Shown: positions 15,001 through 29,385, counted from the stretch's first letter. The stretch is 64,000 bases of DNA from Centropus unirufus (GCA_013397695.1 VYZI01000202.1:1233844-1297843); one strand, 5' to 3'. Made by a program: numbers and translations. The notes: generated by a model from the sequence alone, not told the origin.

Positions 15001-18000
15001 AAAGCATCCTCCATGAAAAAAGAGGCCCTTGAGTTTAGACATACAGCAGCTCGAGCTGTTAGACATCTGTATCTAACATCTGCACTCTCAAAGAATCTCT
15101 TGGTTGCTTAGCCTCGTGTGTTTTCTTTTCTGATAGTCACAGGTGTGTGTGCAGGTTGTGGTTTGTTTATACCTCCTAATACTGTCTTTTAAACTAGCTC
15201 ATCCTCGTGTTGGACGGAATGCCCATTGACTCCCACTGGAAAAGAAATGTGTCCTGCTCAGCATCACATGTGTTATTGTGAAAGGAGAAAAGGGTCAGCA
15301 TAGAGGCTGTGCCAATCTCTTGTCAGAATATCCATGTGCAGCTGTTTTTGTCTTTGAGACCTGTCTTAGTCTGTTTCACATCTGAAGACACAAATTCACA
15401 CGAGCTGGGAAATCTGTAGAGGGAATTAGTGCCAGAGAGAGACAGGTTTTTGTTGTGTCCCATTCCCAGAGCTGTGCATGGACCACCCCATCCTCTCTGA
15501 GCTTGTGCCTGGGCTGCATTTGCCCTTCCCAGACTCTGCTGGCTGCTCACCAGCCTTGCCGTGGGCTGCAGTGGCATGTAGTCATTAGCTGCAACAGCTC
15601 TGTAATATGAGTAGCCACTTTCCCATCCCCTAACATCCTTCCTACTCATGGATAGGGATGAAGAAGGAGCCAAGAAGCATCTTTTTGCCTTATGTGACAG
15701 TACAGCACCCACACAACAGGGCTGTGGCGCTTAACCCGAGTCCTCAATGCTGCCATACTGTGAAGAGTAACCAATTGCTCCCAAGTGACAAGCCCTGTCT
15801 TTCCATTTTATTTGTGAAAGGAGGGGTATTTTAATTTTTTTGCTTTCTTCTTTTGATACTAGTCTCTATTGTTTGAAGAAACTTTATTTGGGAAACCGGA
15901 ACTGGGGAAAAGGAAACTCAAAGACAGACCAGCCAAACCCTTTGCAGGAATCCGCTTTCTTCTGAAGGTTAAAGTTTGTCACTTTGTGATTTACTGGAAA
16001 TGATTGGTGTTTCCTTTGTTCTGTTTTGTGGTGGCTACTCTGATAAGGTCTGAGGGATGCTTTCTTTGGATAGACCCGGAACAATTACAGCGAAAGAAAT
16101 AAGGAAAGTAAACCCATGTCCTGTTTTTCCCTACTGAACTTCTTGTAAATTAGCAATTTTCCTTGTTTCAGAGAGGGACTCAGGACTCTGCCTCTCTAAC
16201 TGCCAGGCACTTTAAGTGGCTGCAGGCCCCAAAATACCATCCACTACAGACTTCTGTGATGAGAGTGTTGCTGAATGCACTATGTGGTCTGGCCTTTGAT
16301 TTTTTCGAGAGCTGGCTTCTGGGACTGACACAAGTCAGAGATGAGGGTCCTTTTGGAGCCCAATGTCAAGGCTGTCAGCAGCGTGGATCCCTTTCCATAG
16401 ACAGCTCAACCCTGAGTCCTTCCAGGACTTGGGTAGGAGAGAACAGCATTTTCAGGTTGAGCAGAGCTATATGTGGCCCAGAAACATGCAAGACGCAATG
16501 GGTTGAAGTCCGCTGATAAAACGTCACCAATTCTAGGAATAAAAATCTTCTACCAGGCTGCATGCAGATGGTGAATGGATCAGGACTTAGCCAACCCTCT
16601 CATGCATATATGTGAAGTGGCTGCTGTGGGAAGCTAGCTCCAAGCCTGTTCCTTCTTAACATAGGGTCTTTTTGCACCCCAGAACTGTTTGACAGGGTGC
16701 CATTCCCCTGTTTGTGTAACTGCAAACTTGGCTTAGCTGTGACAGGGGCTTCCCCATTTGGAGAAGGCTGGAGGCCCCAACCCACGTGCACAATGAAGCA
16801 GTAGGAGACTTTCCCAGTGACTTCAGTGGGCTGCAACCAGCTTCGTGACATCTCTGTACCTTGTTTTTCCATGTAGAAATGCAATACAACAGCCACCACC
16901 TCCTCGGAGTGCGCTAAGGCTCGTTTGTATTTTATGAAGTACTGAGATGCGTGGGAAAAAATGTGTCATGAAAACCCCTCCTGAGAAGGCACAGCCTGAG
17001 CACTTGTGACTGCTGTTTCTTTGAGCTGCAGGAACAAACCTTGGGTGTGATGTTACTTGCTGTGGGCAGCTTTGCTTGGAAGCAGGAATAAGAGAGCACC
17101 ACTGTCTTGCTATTTGGGTAGAGCTCATACCAACATGAACTTTGTTGGGGTGACAATAGCTGTGACCCACTTGTCCAGTCCTCCTCTGTGCCGTGCTACA
17201 GCTGCATGGCCCAGGCCTGGCCACGATGAAATGTTCCATACTGTGCTGGCTGCTGCAGCACAAATACAGCCCACTGGGTGTGAGGGAGCATGAAGAGCCA
17301 GCAGCTAGTCTAGATACCACCCTTGTGCTTTCTTCTGCTACCAGCCTGTAATGCCAAACTGCAGGGTGATGGCAGTGCCCACCAAGCTGCTCCAGATGCC
17401 CCAGAAACCTTCTCTGTTTTTTTTTTTCTTTTTTTTTTTTTGTTTTCAGCTGGCACACAGCTGACAGCTAGATAGTCTGAGCAGCTGGAAGGAGATACCC
17501 AGCAGCACTGTTCATAAAAGTCCAGATGAAGGATTGAAACACCTGCTAGCACCAGGAAAAATGTTTGCTATGGGACATTAGGAATTACACCCTGTGGTGC
17601 ACATGGCTGCTCACATGCATAATTTCCTCATCATTGCCAGTTAAAAGGCAGGTGATGGATGGGTTAGTGTAAGCCAAGAGCATAGTGAAGGCGGCAGGCT
17701 CATTCCTTGCCAGGCAGTGGGGACAATGTCTTGCAAACTGTTGTCTTTAATACCTGGATGTGTCACAAGAAATGTGAGACGTCACCACCTTTTCACTGGA
17801 CAGAGATACGTAATAGATGCTGCTTCCTCTCATCTTTTAATAAAAACCCTCGGTAACGAGAATGCAAGCATGGGTCCTTCTGTTCAGAATAGATGTGGTT
17901 CTAAAGTACGTGGATTGAATTGATGGACATAGGAAAATCAATGACAGTTCTTCTGTTGATTTAACCTCAAAACCCAGCATGGTCAAAGGATCCTTGCCAG

Positions 18001-21000
18001 AGAGATGAGCTAGGATAGGTGCACGATGAAGAAAGCTGTCTGCTACAACCAAGGGACTTGAAGCTACACATCTGCTTGCCAGTGTGAAGCTAGACCGAGG
18101 AGAAAAGAGCTGGGCTAGCTGAAAGATACAGGGACTGAATGCCTCTCCCAGCTGCCAGGAGTGTACATCTGCTTGGGCACATGTTGGTGTTGGCTGCTTT
18201 GGAAAAGCTTGACCACTACCTTATCTCTTTTGTGCTGGCTTTGGTGTGTGCCTCACACGGCGTGGATGCAGAGTGCCTTGTCTCTGTGATCCTCATTTGT
18301 GAGCAGGCAAAGCCAAGGATGGGCTCAGGTTTTTCAAAGGGGAGGCTGGAAGGCTGGTTCTCTGGCATTGCAAAAGAGAGGCTTCCATGTCCTACTAAGT
18401 TTTGTAACATCTCTGTCATCTGAAATTTCTGTGAGCCCAAACCCAGTTTGGAGGCGTAATGAATTCAATGTTCTCTCTCTATTAGACGGCTCTCATTTCT
18501 GCGATTTTGTAAACATCCCCAAATCCACGTGGCACTGTAGTAGTTATCTTTCAGCTGCTTTTCTCAAAGTGCCTCTCAAAGAGAGAGAAATCCCGTATCC
18601 TCCTTCAAGTCGCAGAGGATAAAGCATGAAGATTCAGATCTCAGCTTTGTATGTGGAAGAAAAACTGACCAGATCTAAGTGTAGGGTTTTAGCTGGTGCA
18701 GACTCAACTGTCTTGGACGCCTGCTGAGACATAGCCCTTCGAATGAAGTGCAGCCTGGGCAGATGGTCCTCCTGATGGTACCCATGGGGAGCCTGAACTG
18801 ACAGACAAGTCTCTTTCTGCATGCACCCATGCCGATGCCAATGGATGCGCTGCTATCAGAAAGTGGTTCTAGGGAACTTCCCTGCTCTCACAGTCTCAGG
18901 CCTGGGATTCATTCCTAAAAATCATTAAAAATTAATATATAGGTAAATAGTCATAAATCAGGTCACTGAATTCAGGGAGAAAAAACAAATTCCAAGCTTG
19001 TCATACAGCTACTCCAACATTACTGGTGATCTTCGGGGGGGCTGGAACTGCTCTTGTGTCTGTGCTATGAGATGAGATGGGACAATCCAGTTACCACCTG
19101 TTTTGGGTGCCTTGCGGCAGGAGCTGCAGTGACCCACATGGAAGCAGAGCAGAAAGCTGGGCAATGTGGCTGTGTGTGTTTATTAAAAGGATGGATTTCT
19201 GCAGCCAACTGGTGGGAAGAGGCTTTCCTATAAATGAAAATTAAGAGTTTCCCTCGCATATGCAATGCAGAGGCAAGATTTAGTTACTGGAGCTACTTAA
19301 TAGAATGTCTTTAAAACCATGTTTTGCGGCTGCAGGGCTGTTATTGTCAGTCTAAGTAGTTGAGTCTCATGGGAGTGTTTTGTTGTTTTGTTTTTTTTTT
19401 TGCTTTGTTTGGCTGAGTGTTTTTTTAATAAAATATCCTATCTCTCTTTAATAGCTGAGATAGTAGGTTTAGGTCAGTATCTCCTGGGAAGTCTTGGAAA
19501 CTGGCAGCTAAAAAAAGCTAGTAGATTTTGAAGAATTATTGATGCTAATAGAACATGGATGTGCGTTTAATTTGGAAACAATTCTTGAAATGTAGCACAT
19601 CTTGGCAATTGTTTTTTCTCCTTTTATTTTGCTAAGAATGCATGGAAACAGGAACATCACTCATTAGGAATCTTTCTGGTGTATTCCTTTTGCCTCTTCC
19701 TTACTGGTCTCCTAACCCACACCCAAAGGCCCATGGAGGTGTCCACAAATCTGTGCTCCTGCAATCCAAGCGTACAAACACCCAGTGTGGTGAGTCAGCC
19801 AGCTCTTCACACCAGTCTTTCTGCAGTGGTTTGAGACCACCTGTCGCAGTGGATTCACCCTTGCTTCTTATGGTTTCTCCCCTCAATTTCCAACACCTTT
19901 TCCTCATAGTGGAGATGCAGAAGAAAGGCTTGGCTGAACAGTCGCTGGGGCATCAGAAAACAAGGAAGGATTGAAACTTGCCCTGTTGGCCATTTGTCCT
20001 TCTGTGAGCTCTGCAAGGCTAACAATGATGAGTGAAGCCCTTAGACTCGAATGTGAGCAGAAACTTTGATCTTGCTGTCACCCATAGTATGTCAAAGGCA
20101 GCCACACTTGGTTTCAAAGTCCTTATGAGAGATGAATCAGGTGTATCTCAAAAGGGCTATTATTGCTGCTATGGTTACAGGCGAGTGTGCAACAGCCCCA
20201 GCCATGTACTGGGAATCCCTGCTGAGTTTCTTGCTGGGCTGTAGAGAATGAGAAAGGCCATGCTGCAGAGCGCTACCTGTCCTTTAGATTGCTGTCAAGG
20301 TATAATTTGCTTTTCATTACACACAAACATTGGATAGATTTCTACAAATTTTTGCAATGAGCCTTTTTGACAAAAGGTCTAGCCTTTTGAAATTTTTTGT
20401 TTTTAATTAAAAGAGCTACTGTGATTTTTTTTTCATGGCAGGGGAAGTGGCTCCTTAGGCTACCTGCTGTAGAGGAAAAAAGCAGGCACCATATGCAACG
20501 TAACTATTGCTCGCTCGCTCTATCTCAAAAATGCCGAACTATGGGATAGAATTCATCCCACCAAACGCCCACTAAGCACATTTTTTAAATCTGGTTTCTC
20601 AGCCTTTCAGGAAAGGAAAAGCAAAATCTAGCTATGTTCTTCTTGCCTGCTGGAACTGGGCCCTGTTTCATGAAATTAAATGGCTAAGGAGGAAAAAAAA
20701 TATATCCACGGCAAAGATGCTGTTCTCAACAAAGGGAACAGTATATGTAACAGCTTCTGCAGCATTCCTGCAACATGATGTCTTTCCCTGCAGACTCTTA
20801 GTTAGGGATTGATTGTCTAAGCAGAGAATCGCCCAATTCAGAAAGGCTTAAGGCACACTTCATGAACTGTTTACTAAGAGGATGAATAGATGGGCATGTG
20901 TGTATATAGATCTACAAATCATGTCTTGTTCTGCCCTGGAGAGGACAGCTGAGGTTGGATTCTTTGTCATTTGATTTCATGTTCTTGGGGCTAGGGATAA

Positions 21001-23949
21001 AGGCAGTAGTGTTTCTCACATGGGGTCAGGATCTGATCCTTCAGCTCCGGAAGGACTATCTGTGGCAACCAGGAGATAATATTTACTGTGAATGCTAGAG
21101 CTTGCAAAGAGAATGAAAACATTCATCCTGCTTTGATGTGATCACAGTTAAGAGAATGTCTGGTGAGTTCATTTCATTTGGGTTCTTCTCTGTACTAATG
21201 GACTTTTTTAGAATGAATAATGTATGGCATCTGGTCTGAAACCATGGGGTGTTTAGTGGCAACCCTGCCATTAAGCTTCTGCTGTCCATTCAGGTCCGTG
21301 CCCCACTGTGCCCACTCCTGCCTCATCCTGCCCTTCTGCTTGAAGATGCTCTTCTGTGTCTGTGCTGATTTGGTGGGATTTTGACAGGCTTTGCCCCAGT
21401 TTGGTAGTGGTGCATTTTGGAGAAGAGCTAAAATGGGTGCTGCAGAAGGGCCCTGCGAGTGCAGGGAGCACCTGGCTGTGCAGGGAGTGCCTATACCAAG
21501 CCCATGTGTGCTCTGGGAGATGCTCTGAGCAGGGAGGTGAGGCTGAAACCAAGGAGGGGGAGGGTTCCGTAGCTGGCTGCACTGGAGAGTTGCCACGTTT
21601 GTCCTCCTGAGAGCCCTCCTGCTGCCCATGTCGGTGGCCGTTGCACACCACTGGGGTCCCAGCAGAAATGATGCTCTGCTTGGCCCCTTCCTTGGGGCAA
21701 GCTGGGAGGACAAGCCCACCAGAAGGGCAAACCTGAATCCCTCAGCCAAAGAAATGTTTTCTGCTCCTGAGGCTGCTGTTTGGGGGGGTCTTCTCCGCTA
21801 GGAAAGCCTCTGGAAAAGAGCTGTTAGACCATGTGGAAATCCTTAGGGTGTCTGTGTGAGCAAATGTGAACCTTGGGCCAAGAGCAGCACTGCAGCTGTG
21901 AGACATCTGAGCAGGCTGTCATGCTGGTTTAGGTTCTCTCCAGAGATCCCCAAGTGATCCCAGGCAAACATCATGGTGACTCCATCTCCCTGGCACCCGT
22001 GGAGACGTAGGCTCCTTTGCTGAGCGCGGTGCACAGGCAGCAGGGGTGAGGCAGGTGCTGGTGTCACCCTAACCAGGACACAGCGGCTGAGCCCTTGAAA
22101 AGGTGCATCCAACATGACAGCTTTGACTCATCTCTTGCCTCGCCTGTGCTGGGTGCACTGAATAAAACTCAGGAGGTGTGCAGAACAAAAGGCTTTGCTC
22201 ATTTCTATGTGGATACTCTATCCGCCTCACTGGTCCGTGAATGTGTTTTTCCTCTTAGATGACATGCTGGTGGACAGCCATGTGTCCCTTTGTGGCCCTA
22301 GCACAGCAGGTCCAGCTGAGCAGAGGATTTGGTGGGATGTTGTCTGCCTCTGACCTATACAGAACACTCCTGTAGCCCAACTCCTTTTGCTACAACGTGT
22401 GTGAAAAGATTGGGAGGTCAAGCAAGAAGTTAAAGATGTTCTTTTCCTTGATAGTTTTCCACACTATCCAGTATCCTTCTGCCTTTCTGCCCCCTTTTCC
22501 TCGTTCATTTCAAGAGAATATCTCCCAAGCAAAGACTGAAGAAGTTGGTCCCACATTTAGATGGTGTTAGAGGGAGTTTTCGTGGGTTTTGATTTGGATT
22601 GAGGGTTTATTTTTTTCCCCCATGAACTATTAAGGTGTAAAACATTATCAGCTACTGCATTTAAAGTGGCCTCTCAGTCATTGCCCTGTCTGGGGAAATG
22701 AATACCAGGTGAGAGACCTCAGAGCACAGGCAGCCATCCTATGTTTGCGTTTCTCACTTGTCATCTCAAAGAGCTCCCAGGGGTCAACCATGCCTGCTTT
22801 GTCTGTCATGGCAAGCTCTCTTGCTTTACTAGGAAAAAAGTTGGTTTTCAGTCAGCCCCAGGAAAGGCCACTTATCTACCCCAGATGCATCCCAATTCTG
22901 ACAGATTCGCCTTGGCAGCAGCATGCTGCTTTTCAAAGAGCTCAGAAGAAATCCTGCTGCCAGCAAATCGTTTTTTTTTTCTCATTTCTTCTGGATGGGT
23001 TTATTTTTCTCTAGGGAGGATTTCTCAGTCTCCCAAAATTCTTCGCATGGTATTTGTGTCTCATAAAATGCATCCTCCTTGCCTGTAGAGATACTGCTCC
23101 CTGCTAATGCCAGACCAGGGACTGTGTGAATGTGCAGCAAAAGCCAGATTTCATGGACTCAGAAGGCAGCTAGCCAAAGGGAACAACACAGCTTTGGAAA
23201 TGGGTACCCTGCCTCCTCCCTGCTTAGTGACCCTTTGCTAAATATGGGCCAGTTTATATTTACCAAAAGCAGAAGGAACATTAAGCTTAGGGGGGTCAGG
23301 AGTAACAGTTGCAGATGTTGGGCTCTGGGTTTGTTTGTTTCTATCTCCAGAGCACACTCTGATTCCAAACTTTTCCACTCTGATGGGTGGGACTGGGTAG
23401 ATGGACTCCAGTACTGTTACTCCAGCCTGAAGTGAGTGTCCACAGCTCCTTATTCACACGTGCTTCCACTTTCCCCAGGGTGACTGCTCAGTCATCCTAA
23501 TTGCTCATCACCCTACCTGCCAAGAGGAGCCTCTGCCTTGGAGGTCACAAGTCCTCCTTCCCCTGCCCCTGCCCAGGCTCCTCTGTCACCAAATGACAGC
23601 TGATCTCACTTCCAGGAGGCTGAGCCAACACTGCCTGTTCACACTACATTTCTGTGCAGTACCTGGGGGTGAGGGTGGGAGAGGAATTTCCCCAAGGGCT
23701 CTTATTGATCTTCTGCATATCGATGTTTATCAGAAATAATGCTCATTTTCTGGAGTCCCAGTTTGCAAATCTCTTGGTTCCCTGTTAGCACTTCCTATTC
23801 TTCATGTTCCTGAAAATCATTAATTATCCCCAATTAACTTGTGACTGAACCCAGAGTCTGTGTCCGGGTAGTGATAGTACTTCCCAAGATCAGCCTGTTG
23901 CATCTGGAACTAAGTCCTTTTGCCTTTCTTTCCTTATTAAAATAATAAT
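1..23949. other. Intergenic DNA, no gene recognised
   Basis: No open frame here combines a recognisable domain with splice signals. The longest frames (for example the minus-strand frames at 5597-6088, 13276-13770, 14456-15007, 16823-17458 and 21195-21749) have composition typical of translated non-coding DNA. The stretch has AT-rich and moderately GC-rich patches, short poly-T and poly-A runs and no clear CR1 tail. From what I recall of the human locus, NEURL1B is preceded by a long gene-poor interval after SH3PXD2B, and an empty 5' flank here would fit that. The placement is inference, because no exon of the neighbouring gene is present. Confidence 0.6.
17419..17442. repeat. Poly-T tract
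   Basis: Nearly uninterrupted run of T with a single C and a following G. It is a simple repeat in intergenic DNA. It could be the tail of an old retroposed sequence read on the opposite strand, but nothing recognisable lies beside it. Confidence 0.7.
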
Positions 23950-24155
23950 TCTCACTTATGTAATGTTCTTCAGATCTGTGCGAACATTAGCTAACCCTGC
24001 TGTAAGACACAGCCGTGTTCCTGCTTTGCAGAAAAAGAAAGTGAGGCAGAAGGAGGATAACTAATTTGCAAAGGTCACACAGCAAAGCAGGAGCAGAGCT
24101 AGGACTGTAATTCTGACAACCTGCTCCTTCCCTCCTGCTCCAGTCACTGCCTCAC
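23950..24155 (-). repeat. MIR-type SINE relic (minus orientation)
   Basis: The segment reads as the reverse complement of the MIR core. It has a tract resembling 'gaggcagaaggaggataact', then 'aaggtcacacagcaaagcag', then 'gcagagctaggactgtaatt' and a closing 'cctgctcc' block. This is the family order when read backwards: control of a cleared ledger of bases, the conserved tgtgacctt core, then the 5' tRNA-related part. Divergence is high, as expected for a SINE that was active in early amniotes. The call rests on my recall of the consensus. A repeat-masking search would settle the family and boundaries. Confidence 0.65.
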
Positions 24156-27100
24156 AGCACTAACAGTCCAAATTAAGAGATTATAATGCATAATCCACAC
24201 TGGTGTGCCAAGAATCCTCTAAATCATATTACACTGTCACATAAAATGATGACTCATTTGATAACACAGCCCACAACCAGTTCCTTTATGTTAAAATTAC
24301 GTGGACAAGACTGGGTTTAAAAAGAAAAAAGGAGAGCTTGTTATGTGTGTAGTGCACACTGAGTTATAGATGGTTTCATGGATTTTATTTTGGCTGATGC
24401 TGAAGGAGCATTTGTGAGCCCGTTAGTTGACAGTGGTGCTTTGGACCAGAGATGCTGACATTCCACTAACGATAATAGGAACTGCCTCTGTTTGTTTCAA
24501 AATTGGAAATTCTTCCTTACACAGGCCCAACCCACCCTCCGCCTCCACTGAAGGAAAGGGCATTTGTCTGGGACTTGGAGATGGAGCATCTTCCAGCAGT
24601 GCTGGTGCCTCTGGGGCTGCAGGGTCAGACCTGCGTTTGGTCATTGACAGAAGCCCCTCTCCTCCTCATGCCCTATGGAAAGGGTGAGGGACAACCCAAG
24701 GGATGCTTTAGGTTGTCTGGAGAGAAAGTGCTGTTACTCTCAAGCAATTAACATGGCAGAACAATCAGCCCAGTCACGCTGTTCGCAGAAAAATGCTTTC
24801 CCCAAGTCTCCCTGTCGGTGCTTCCTCTCTCCTGGCTCCTTCCCACAGCCTGGCTGCAGCCCTGGCTTCTGCCCTTTGTGACTGTCTCTGCCGTTCGGGG
24901 ACTGTGTTATTACATTTACCAAAGCCGTTGGGGATGTGGCTTGTGCAAATTACATCCAACTGCGTTTTGCCACACTGTGGTTTCACCGTTTCCTTTTTCT
25001 GCTTGGGCTGTAATCCCTGCGGATGAGGAATCCATCATGGGGACATTTTTTGCCAGGAATGTGCACACATTGTCCAGCTGAGAGCTGCTCTGGTATTTCA
25101 TTAAAGGTTACTTTTCCATACACACCATGGCTGGCACGTTTCAAAGCCACTTGCTGCACTTTGAAGATAGAAGTGTGGTCGGGGCAGATGGTCACTGCTG
25201 CTTTTGAAGCTACCAAGGGGCTTGTTTGACCATGGGATGGGTCCATCTTTGCAAGCTGCATTTCCTTGTCTGCATGAGATCCTATGGGTCACATCTGGCC
25301 CAACACCATTCCGCCCTACACCCCAGAAAAGGTGGTTTAATCTCCCCGGCTTTGGGTAAATAATCCTCATGGCAGCCAAACCTCCAGCAGGCAGTAGAGA
25401 CTCAGATCAGGAAATAGCTTCAATTGCCAGGCAGTCAAGGCCAGTTCAAGATCTTTGGAAGATTTTCCTAGTGTTGTGCTGGAAGCTCCTGCTTCCCTTG
25501 ATTTCTTACAGAAAAAAAAAAAAGCAAAACCCGGTTTCTGTGCATGACCTTTGGAGACCTGGTGCATCCTGTGCTAGGGCGGAGAGCAGGGGAGGAAAGT
25601 AATTGCTTTCAGCAGTTGGAAGGCGTGGGTGGCAGGATGGTTTTACATGATGCTGGAGGACGCTCCGTACACACATCCCTCCTAAACAAATACCTCTTTA
25701 AATGTGTATTATGGGAATTTGGGAAACAGCTTTTTTTTTTTTTCCCTTTTTTCCCTTTCCAAGTCGGATCAAGGCTTCTGAGTTCTCTCTTTCTATAGGT
25801 AAGGTGCAAAGGCTGGGAAGTTGTGAGATGAGTAATGGTTGCTTTTATCAGTCAAATCTGCTCTCTCCTGGACAGTTGCTTGAACCTGTAGGATGAGGAA
25901 AGGAAACACAAGGTGCTGGCAAGAGCATGACTTCTACAGGGGGAAGCAAGTAGCACCATTCAGCTATAGAAATGAGCTCTTTGCTGGGCATGTGTCAGCA
26001 GGAATTATTTCCGTCATACTGTTTGGTGCATGCATTCTGGCTGGGTATTTGTGGAAGATGATGTATTATATGTCAGTGATGCACATGTCAGAGTAACTGT
26101 ACTCTCTTAGACATGCTGGTATTGGCATGCTGGAAGAGCATTGTAGGCTTGTACAGTCAACTCACGTATTTTTTTCCTGGAGTATCTTTTGTCTGCAGTC
26201 TCAGAGTATTCCCAGGGAGCTCCTGCTAAGTATGGGAGGGAATGAGAGGTTTCAAGGTGAGATGTGAAGGAGGTGGAAATGGTTTGGGCAATCTCAGAAC
26301 TTCAGATAGGTGGGGGTGAAAGAGAAATGGATGCTCTAAAAGTCTACTCAGATTCAGAGTCACAGGGAAAACAAAAAACAGAAGAATTGAAGGTGCAGCA
26401 TTGTGGAACTGGAGTGACAGCCAACAGCCCCCAGGCTATGGAGCAGGATTATACACAGTTCTGGAGGGAAATGTCTGCAAGCAGCAATCTGGCCTTTGGT
26501 AAACGACTGAGATTTAGGGAAGCCCACAGGTTTTCAGTGGAGCTCAAGTGTGAACAAGACAGAATTGGCCAGTTTGAGAGGGGAGGAGTAAAACCGGGGT
26601 GGACTGGGAAGGTGTGCCTCACAGAGCAGCAGTAATGGGGTTCGGAGGAGATTGCTCCACTCAAGTGCAGGAGGGCTTGCGGCCCTGAAAGGGAAAGACA
26701 GACAGATTTCTCAGTGTTTTATCTCACTGTTGCTGAAAGAGAGAAATCTGTCATTATTTACTGCCATCTGTTAGATAGACAAGAATGGCAGCTGCTAACA
26801 GTGATACCTTACATCTCATAACATCTTTCATCCCCGAAAACCTGACCCCCCAAGGGATTTACACAGACAGTGCAGCCCATTTGATGCCATAAGAAGAGTT
26901 ACACCTCAGGTTGGTATAGATCAGTGGAAATTTAGCTGTTCTTTGTAAGCTTTTTGCAGTTCTGGAAACATTACATTTCTGAGTGTGTTTATATGCCTGG
27001 TAGTTCAGTCCAGCCCATACACCCTCATGAGAGGTCTGGCCTGTGGATGGGTATAGGAGGGTTTGCATCGCATCCTTCTTTGTGACAAACCTCAAGAGGT

Positions 27101-27494
27101 AGAATTCACTTTTTTTATTCAGAAAGAAATTTGTCTCTCTTTTTTTGTCCCATATTTAAAGGCCTGGATATGCATCCAGACACAGTAATATTCAGAGGTG
27201 ATTAAAGTGAGCTGGGAAGCAGAAGTCTGACATCGTGCAATACAGAGAGCCTTTCAGAGACTTCGTCCCTCGCATGGTGTTACCCTGATCTTACTCCACT
27301 GATCCCACTGACATGAATTTGTGCTGGGAAGCTGGGGAGGAGGGATGCACATGCAAATGCAGAGGGAGAAGGAGCAGTGCATAGTTCTTCACTACAAGTA
27401 TCCTGTGAGCTGGATCTAACACACTGTTTTGAGGCTTTTCTGTTCTTAGGCTTGCCAGTGGTCACTGGGGTGACTTTCTATGTATGTCCTGAGT
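24156..27494. other. Intergenic DNA, no gene recognised
   Basis: No supported gene. There is a poly-A run near 25510 and a pyrimidine-rich run at about 25730-25760. Frames at 24793-25261 and 26264-26635 are open but lack domain-like composition or paired splice sites. Confidence 0.55.
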
Positions 27495-27590
27495 TCCTTC
27501 GGCCTGAGTTTCATCACCTATAAAATGAGAATAATGATACTCGCCTTGTCTGCCAAATGGTTTAAGACGCAGTAATGAAAATACTAGGAC
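27495..27590 (+). repeat. MIR-type SINE relic, 3' half
   Basis: The text 'cctgagtttcatcaccta' followed by 'taaaatgagaataatgatac' matches the MIR core stretch that normally reads like cctcagtttcctcatctgtaaaatggggataat. A weaker match to the following part of the element (around 27550-27590) extends it. Only the central and 3' portion is visible. Confidence 0.6.
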
Positions 27591-29274
27591 AGAGCTCAAG
27601 TGATGTTACTGTGTTATGGCTGTGAGAATGCAGGCAGCAAAGGAAATGACAAGGGATGCAGGTAACCCTGTCCCTCGACCAAAACTGGGGTGAGAGAGGG
27701 AAGGGGATTTCTTCAGAGGAGCAGCCATCTGCCAGGCTTACAGACAAAATCACTGAAGTGTGTTATCAATAGTTATCAAAACGTGCTGGAGCGGAAAGGA
27801 TTTTAACTTGCTAATGAGTTTTCATTTGTGGTTCCTTACTCCAGGACAGTTTGTTTCATTTCTGCATTTCTCCAGGCTGAGTAGCGACTTCACATCACCT
27901 CTCAGTCCCTGCTCAGTGTGGTTTGCTGGTTCTCTTGTACTTTCTCAGTGTGGTTTCTGGGGAGGGTGAAGTCATCCTTGCTGAACTATTTCTCAAGCTC
28001 ATTGTTTTGCATCGTGTGAAGCGGTTTATTTTAACTAACTCTACATTTTTACAGTGCCAAGATGTAGGAGCATTGATTGCATTCCTGGAGGGTGCCTCTG
28101 TGTCCTAAGGATATGCATTTCCATTTTATTGTTTTCTATTTTTACCTCGTTTTTGGGGAGGAGGAAGGGCTGCAACACCCTTGGGAAAGGGAGCAACTAT
28201 CTCTGGTCTGGTGTGGTCTGGGTGTGGAAGAAGGGATTCTGCGCATCTCCCGGGCAGCCCTGGGGGAGGTGGCACACAGCCCACACATGGCATGCACAGA
28301 AGCTTCCCTGGCAGCCCCAGAGACCCAGCTGTGGAGAACCCCTCGGCCGTCTCAAGCTTTTTAAGCCTTACTTAAGTCCTAAAATAACAACTACCACTCC
28401 CTGCTGAGGAAAACCAGCAGGATTTGGATTAGCCAAAACCTCCCATTCCCCACTGTCTAGCGAAACAAGGACTTTCCCCTCTGTGTTAAGAGGATGACTT
28501 TGCTCCCTTCTCCCTGAAGGGGAACAACGTGCGTGCTTCAGTGTGCTCCGTCCTGCTTGTGGTTTACAGCTCGGGGCACTGAAGATGGTGGGAAGCATAT
28601 GCTAACCTAAGAAGACAGCAAATGGGTGCAAACGCTTTTAGAACAGCTGCTGGTGTCTCATTTGGTAATCCCATTTTTAACACATCCATATGATGGCACA
28701 GAATACTGGAAATCAGGTTTTTCTGTCCCCTCTTATTTCTTGAGCCATAATTGACCTGGTCTATGTGATCTAGGGATTAAAGGCTCATTATTTTAGCTTC
28801 CTTATAATAGATCAGAACCTAATCTCTGCCAGGCCGCCAAGTGTCTGGCTCTCTCCCTCTTTCCACTTTCTCTGTGTCCCAGGACATGTGATAGTCCATG
28901 GATGTGCCTTCAGCTAAGGGACACGGTGGCCTTTTCCAAGCACTATGGAGTGCGGTATCAGCCCAATATGTTGGTTGTAGCATGTTTTGCAGTTCTTCCC
29001 CATTTTTAAAACTAAGAGAACAGCCTCAGAGAAGAGAGGCTCGGCAGCATCGCCCATCTCGGGGGCAGAAGTGTTACCAGGAAGAAAAAGAAAGCCCTTG
29101 CTCTTCTTTGATGGGTCCATAAACACGCTCTTACGTCTGAGATCAGAAGAGAGAAAAATTGTGAGGCAAATCTTGTCAATACTGCACTTAAGCTGTCGGC
29201 TGAGGTGTCCTTCGTCACCATGGCATCGGTGTGCTCCAAACTAATAACGAATTTGCCAACACAAGGCTCCTGTT
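27591..29274. other. Intergenic DNA, no gene recognised
   Basis: No supported feature. Several overlapping open frames at 28054-28407 and 28898-29244 are short and lack recognisable domains. GC content rises slightly toward the CpG island beginning near 29.5 kb. Confidence 0.5.
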
Positions 29275-29385
29275 AATACCCTCCATTCCCAGATGGGGAA
29301 GCCGTGTCCCTGCGGTGCAAAGTGGCTTTATCCAAGGTCACCCTGTGAGTAAAAGGCACGGAGGGGAAGCAGCTCGGCTTTATCG
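29275..29385 (-). repeat. Possible MIR-type SINE relic (minus orientation)
   Basis: The order 'attcccagatggggaagccg', then a region ending 'tatccaaggtcaccctgtga', then 'gtaaaaggcac' parallels the reverse-complemented MIR core (cccattttacagatgaggaaactg, then caaggtcacacagctagtaa). The match is weaker than the copy at 23950. If correct, the relic sits just outside the promoter island of NEURL1B. Confidence 0.45.

Noticed and set aside
16947..16958. cgtgggaa, a high-affinity RBPJ (Notch effector) motif upstream of a Notch-pathway gene
   Set aside because: An 8-base motif is expected about twice by chance in 64 kb on two strands, and it lies 12 kb from the promoter island.
16823..17458. 211-residue minus-strand open frame
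   Set aside because: Contains a Lys run coming from the poly-T tract at 17419; no family resemblance.
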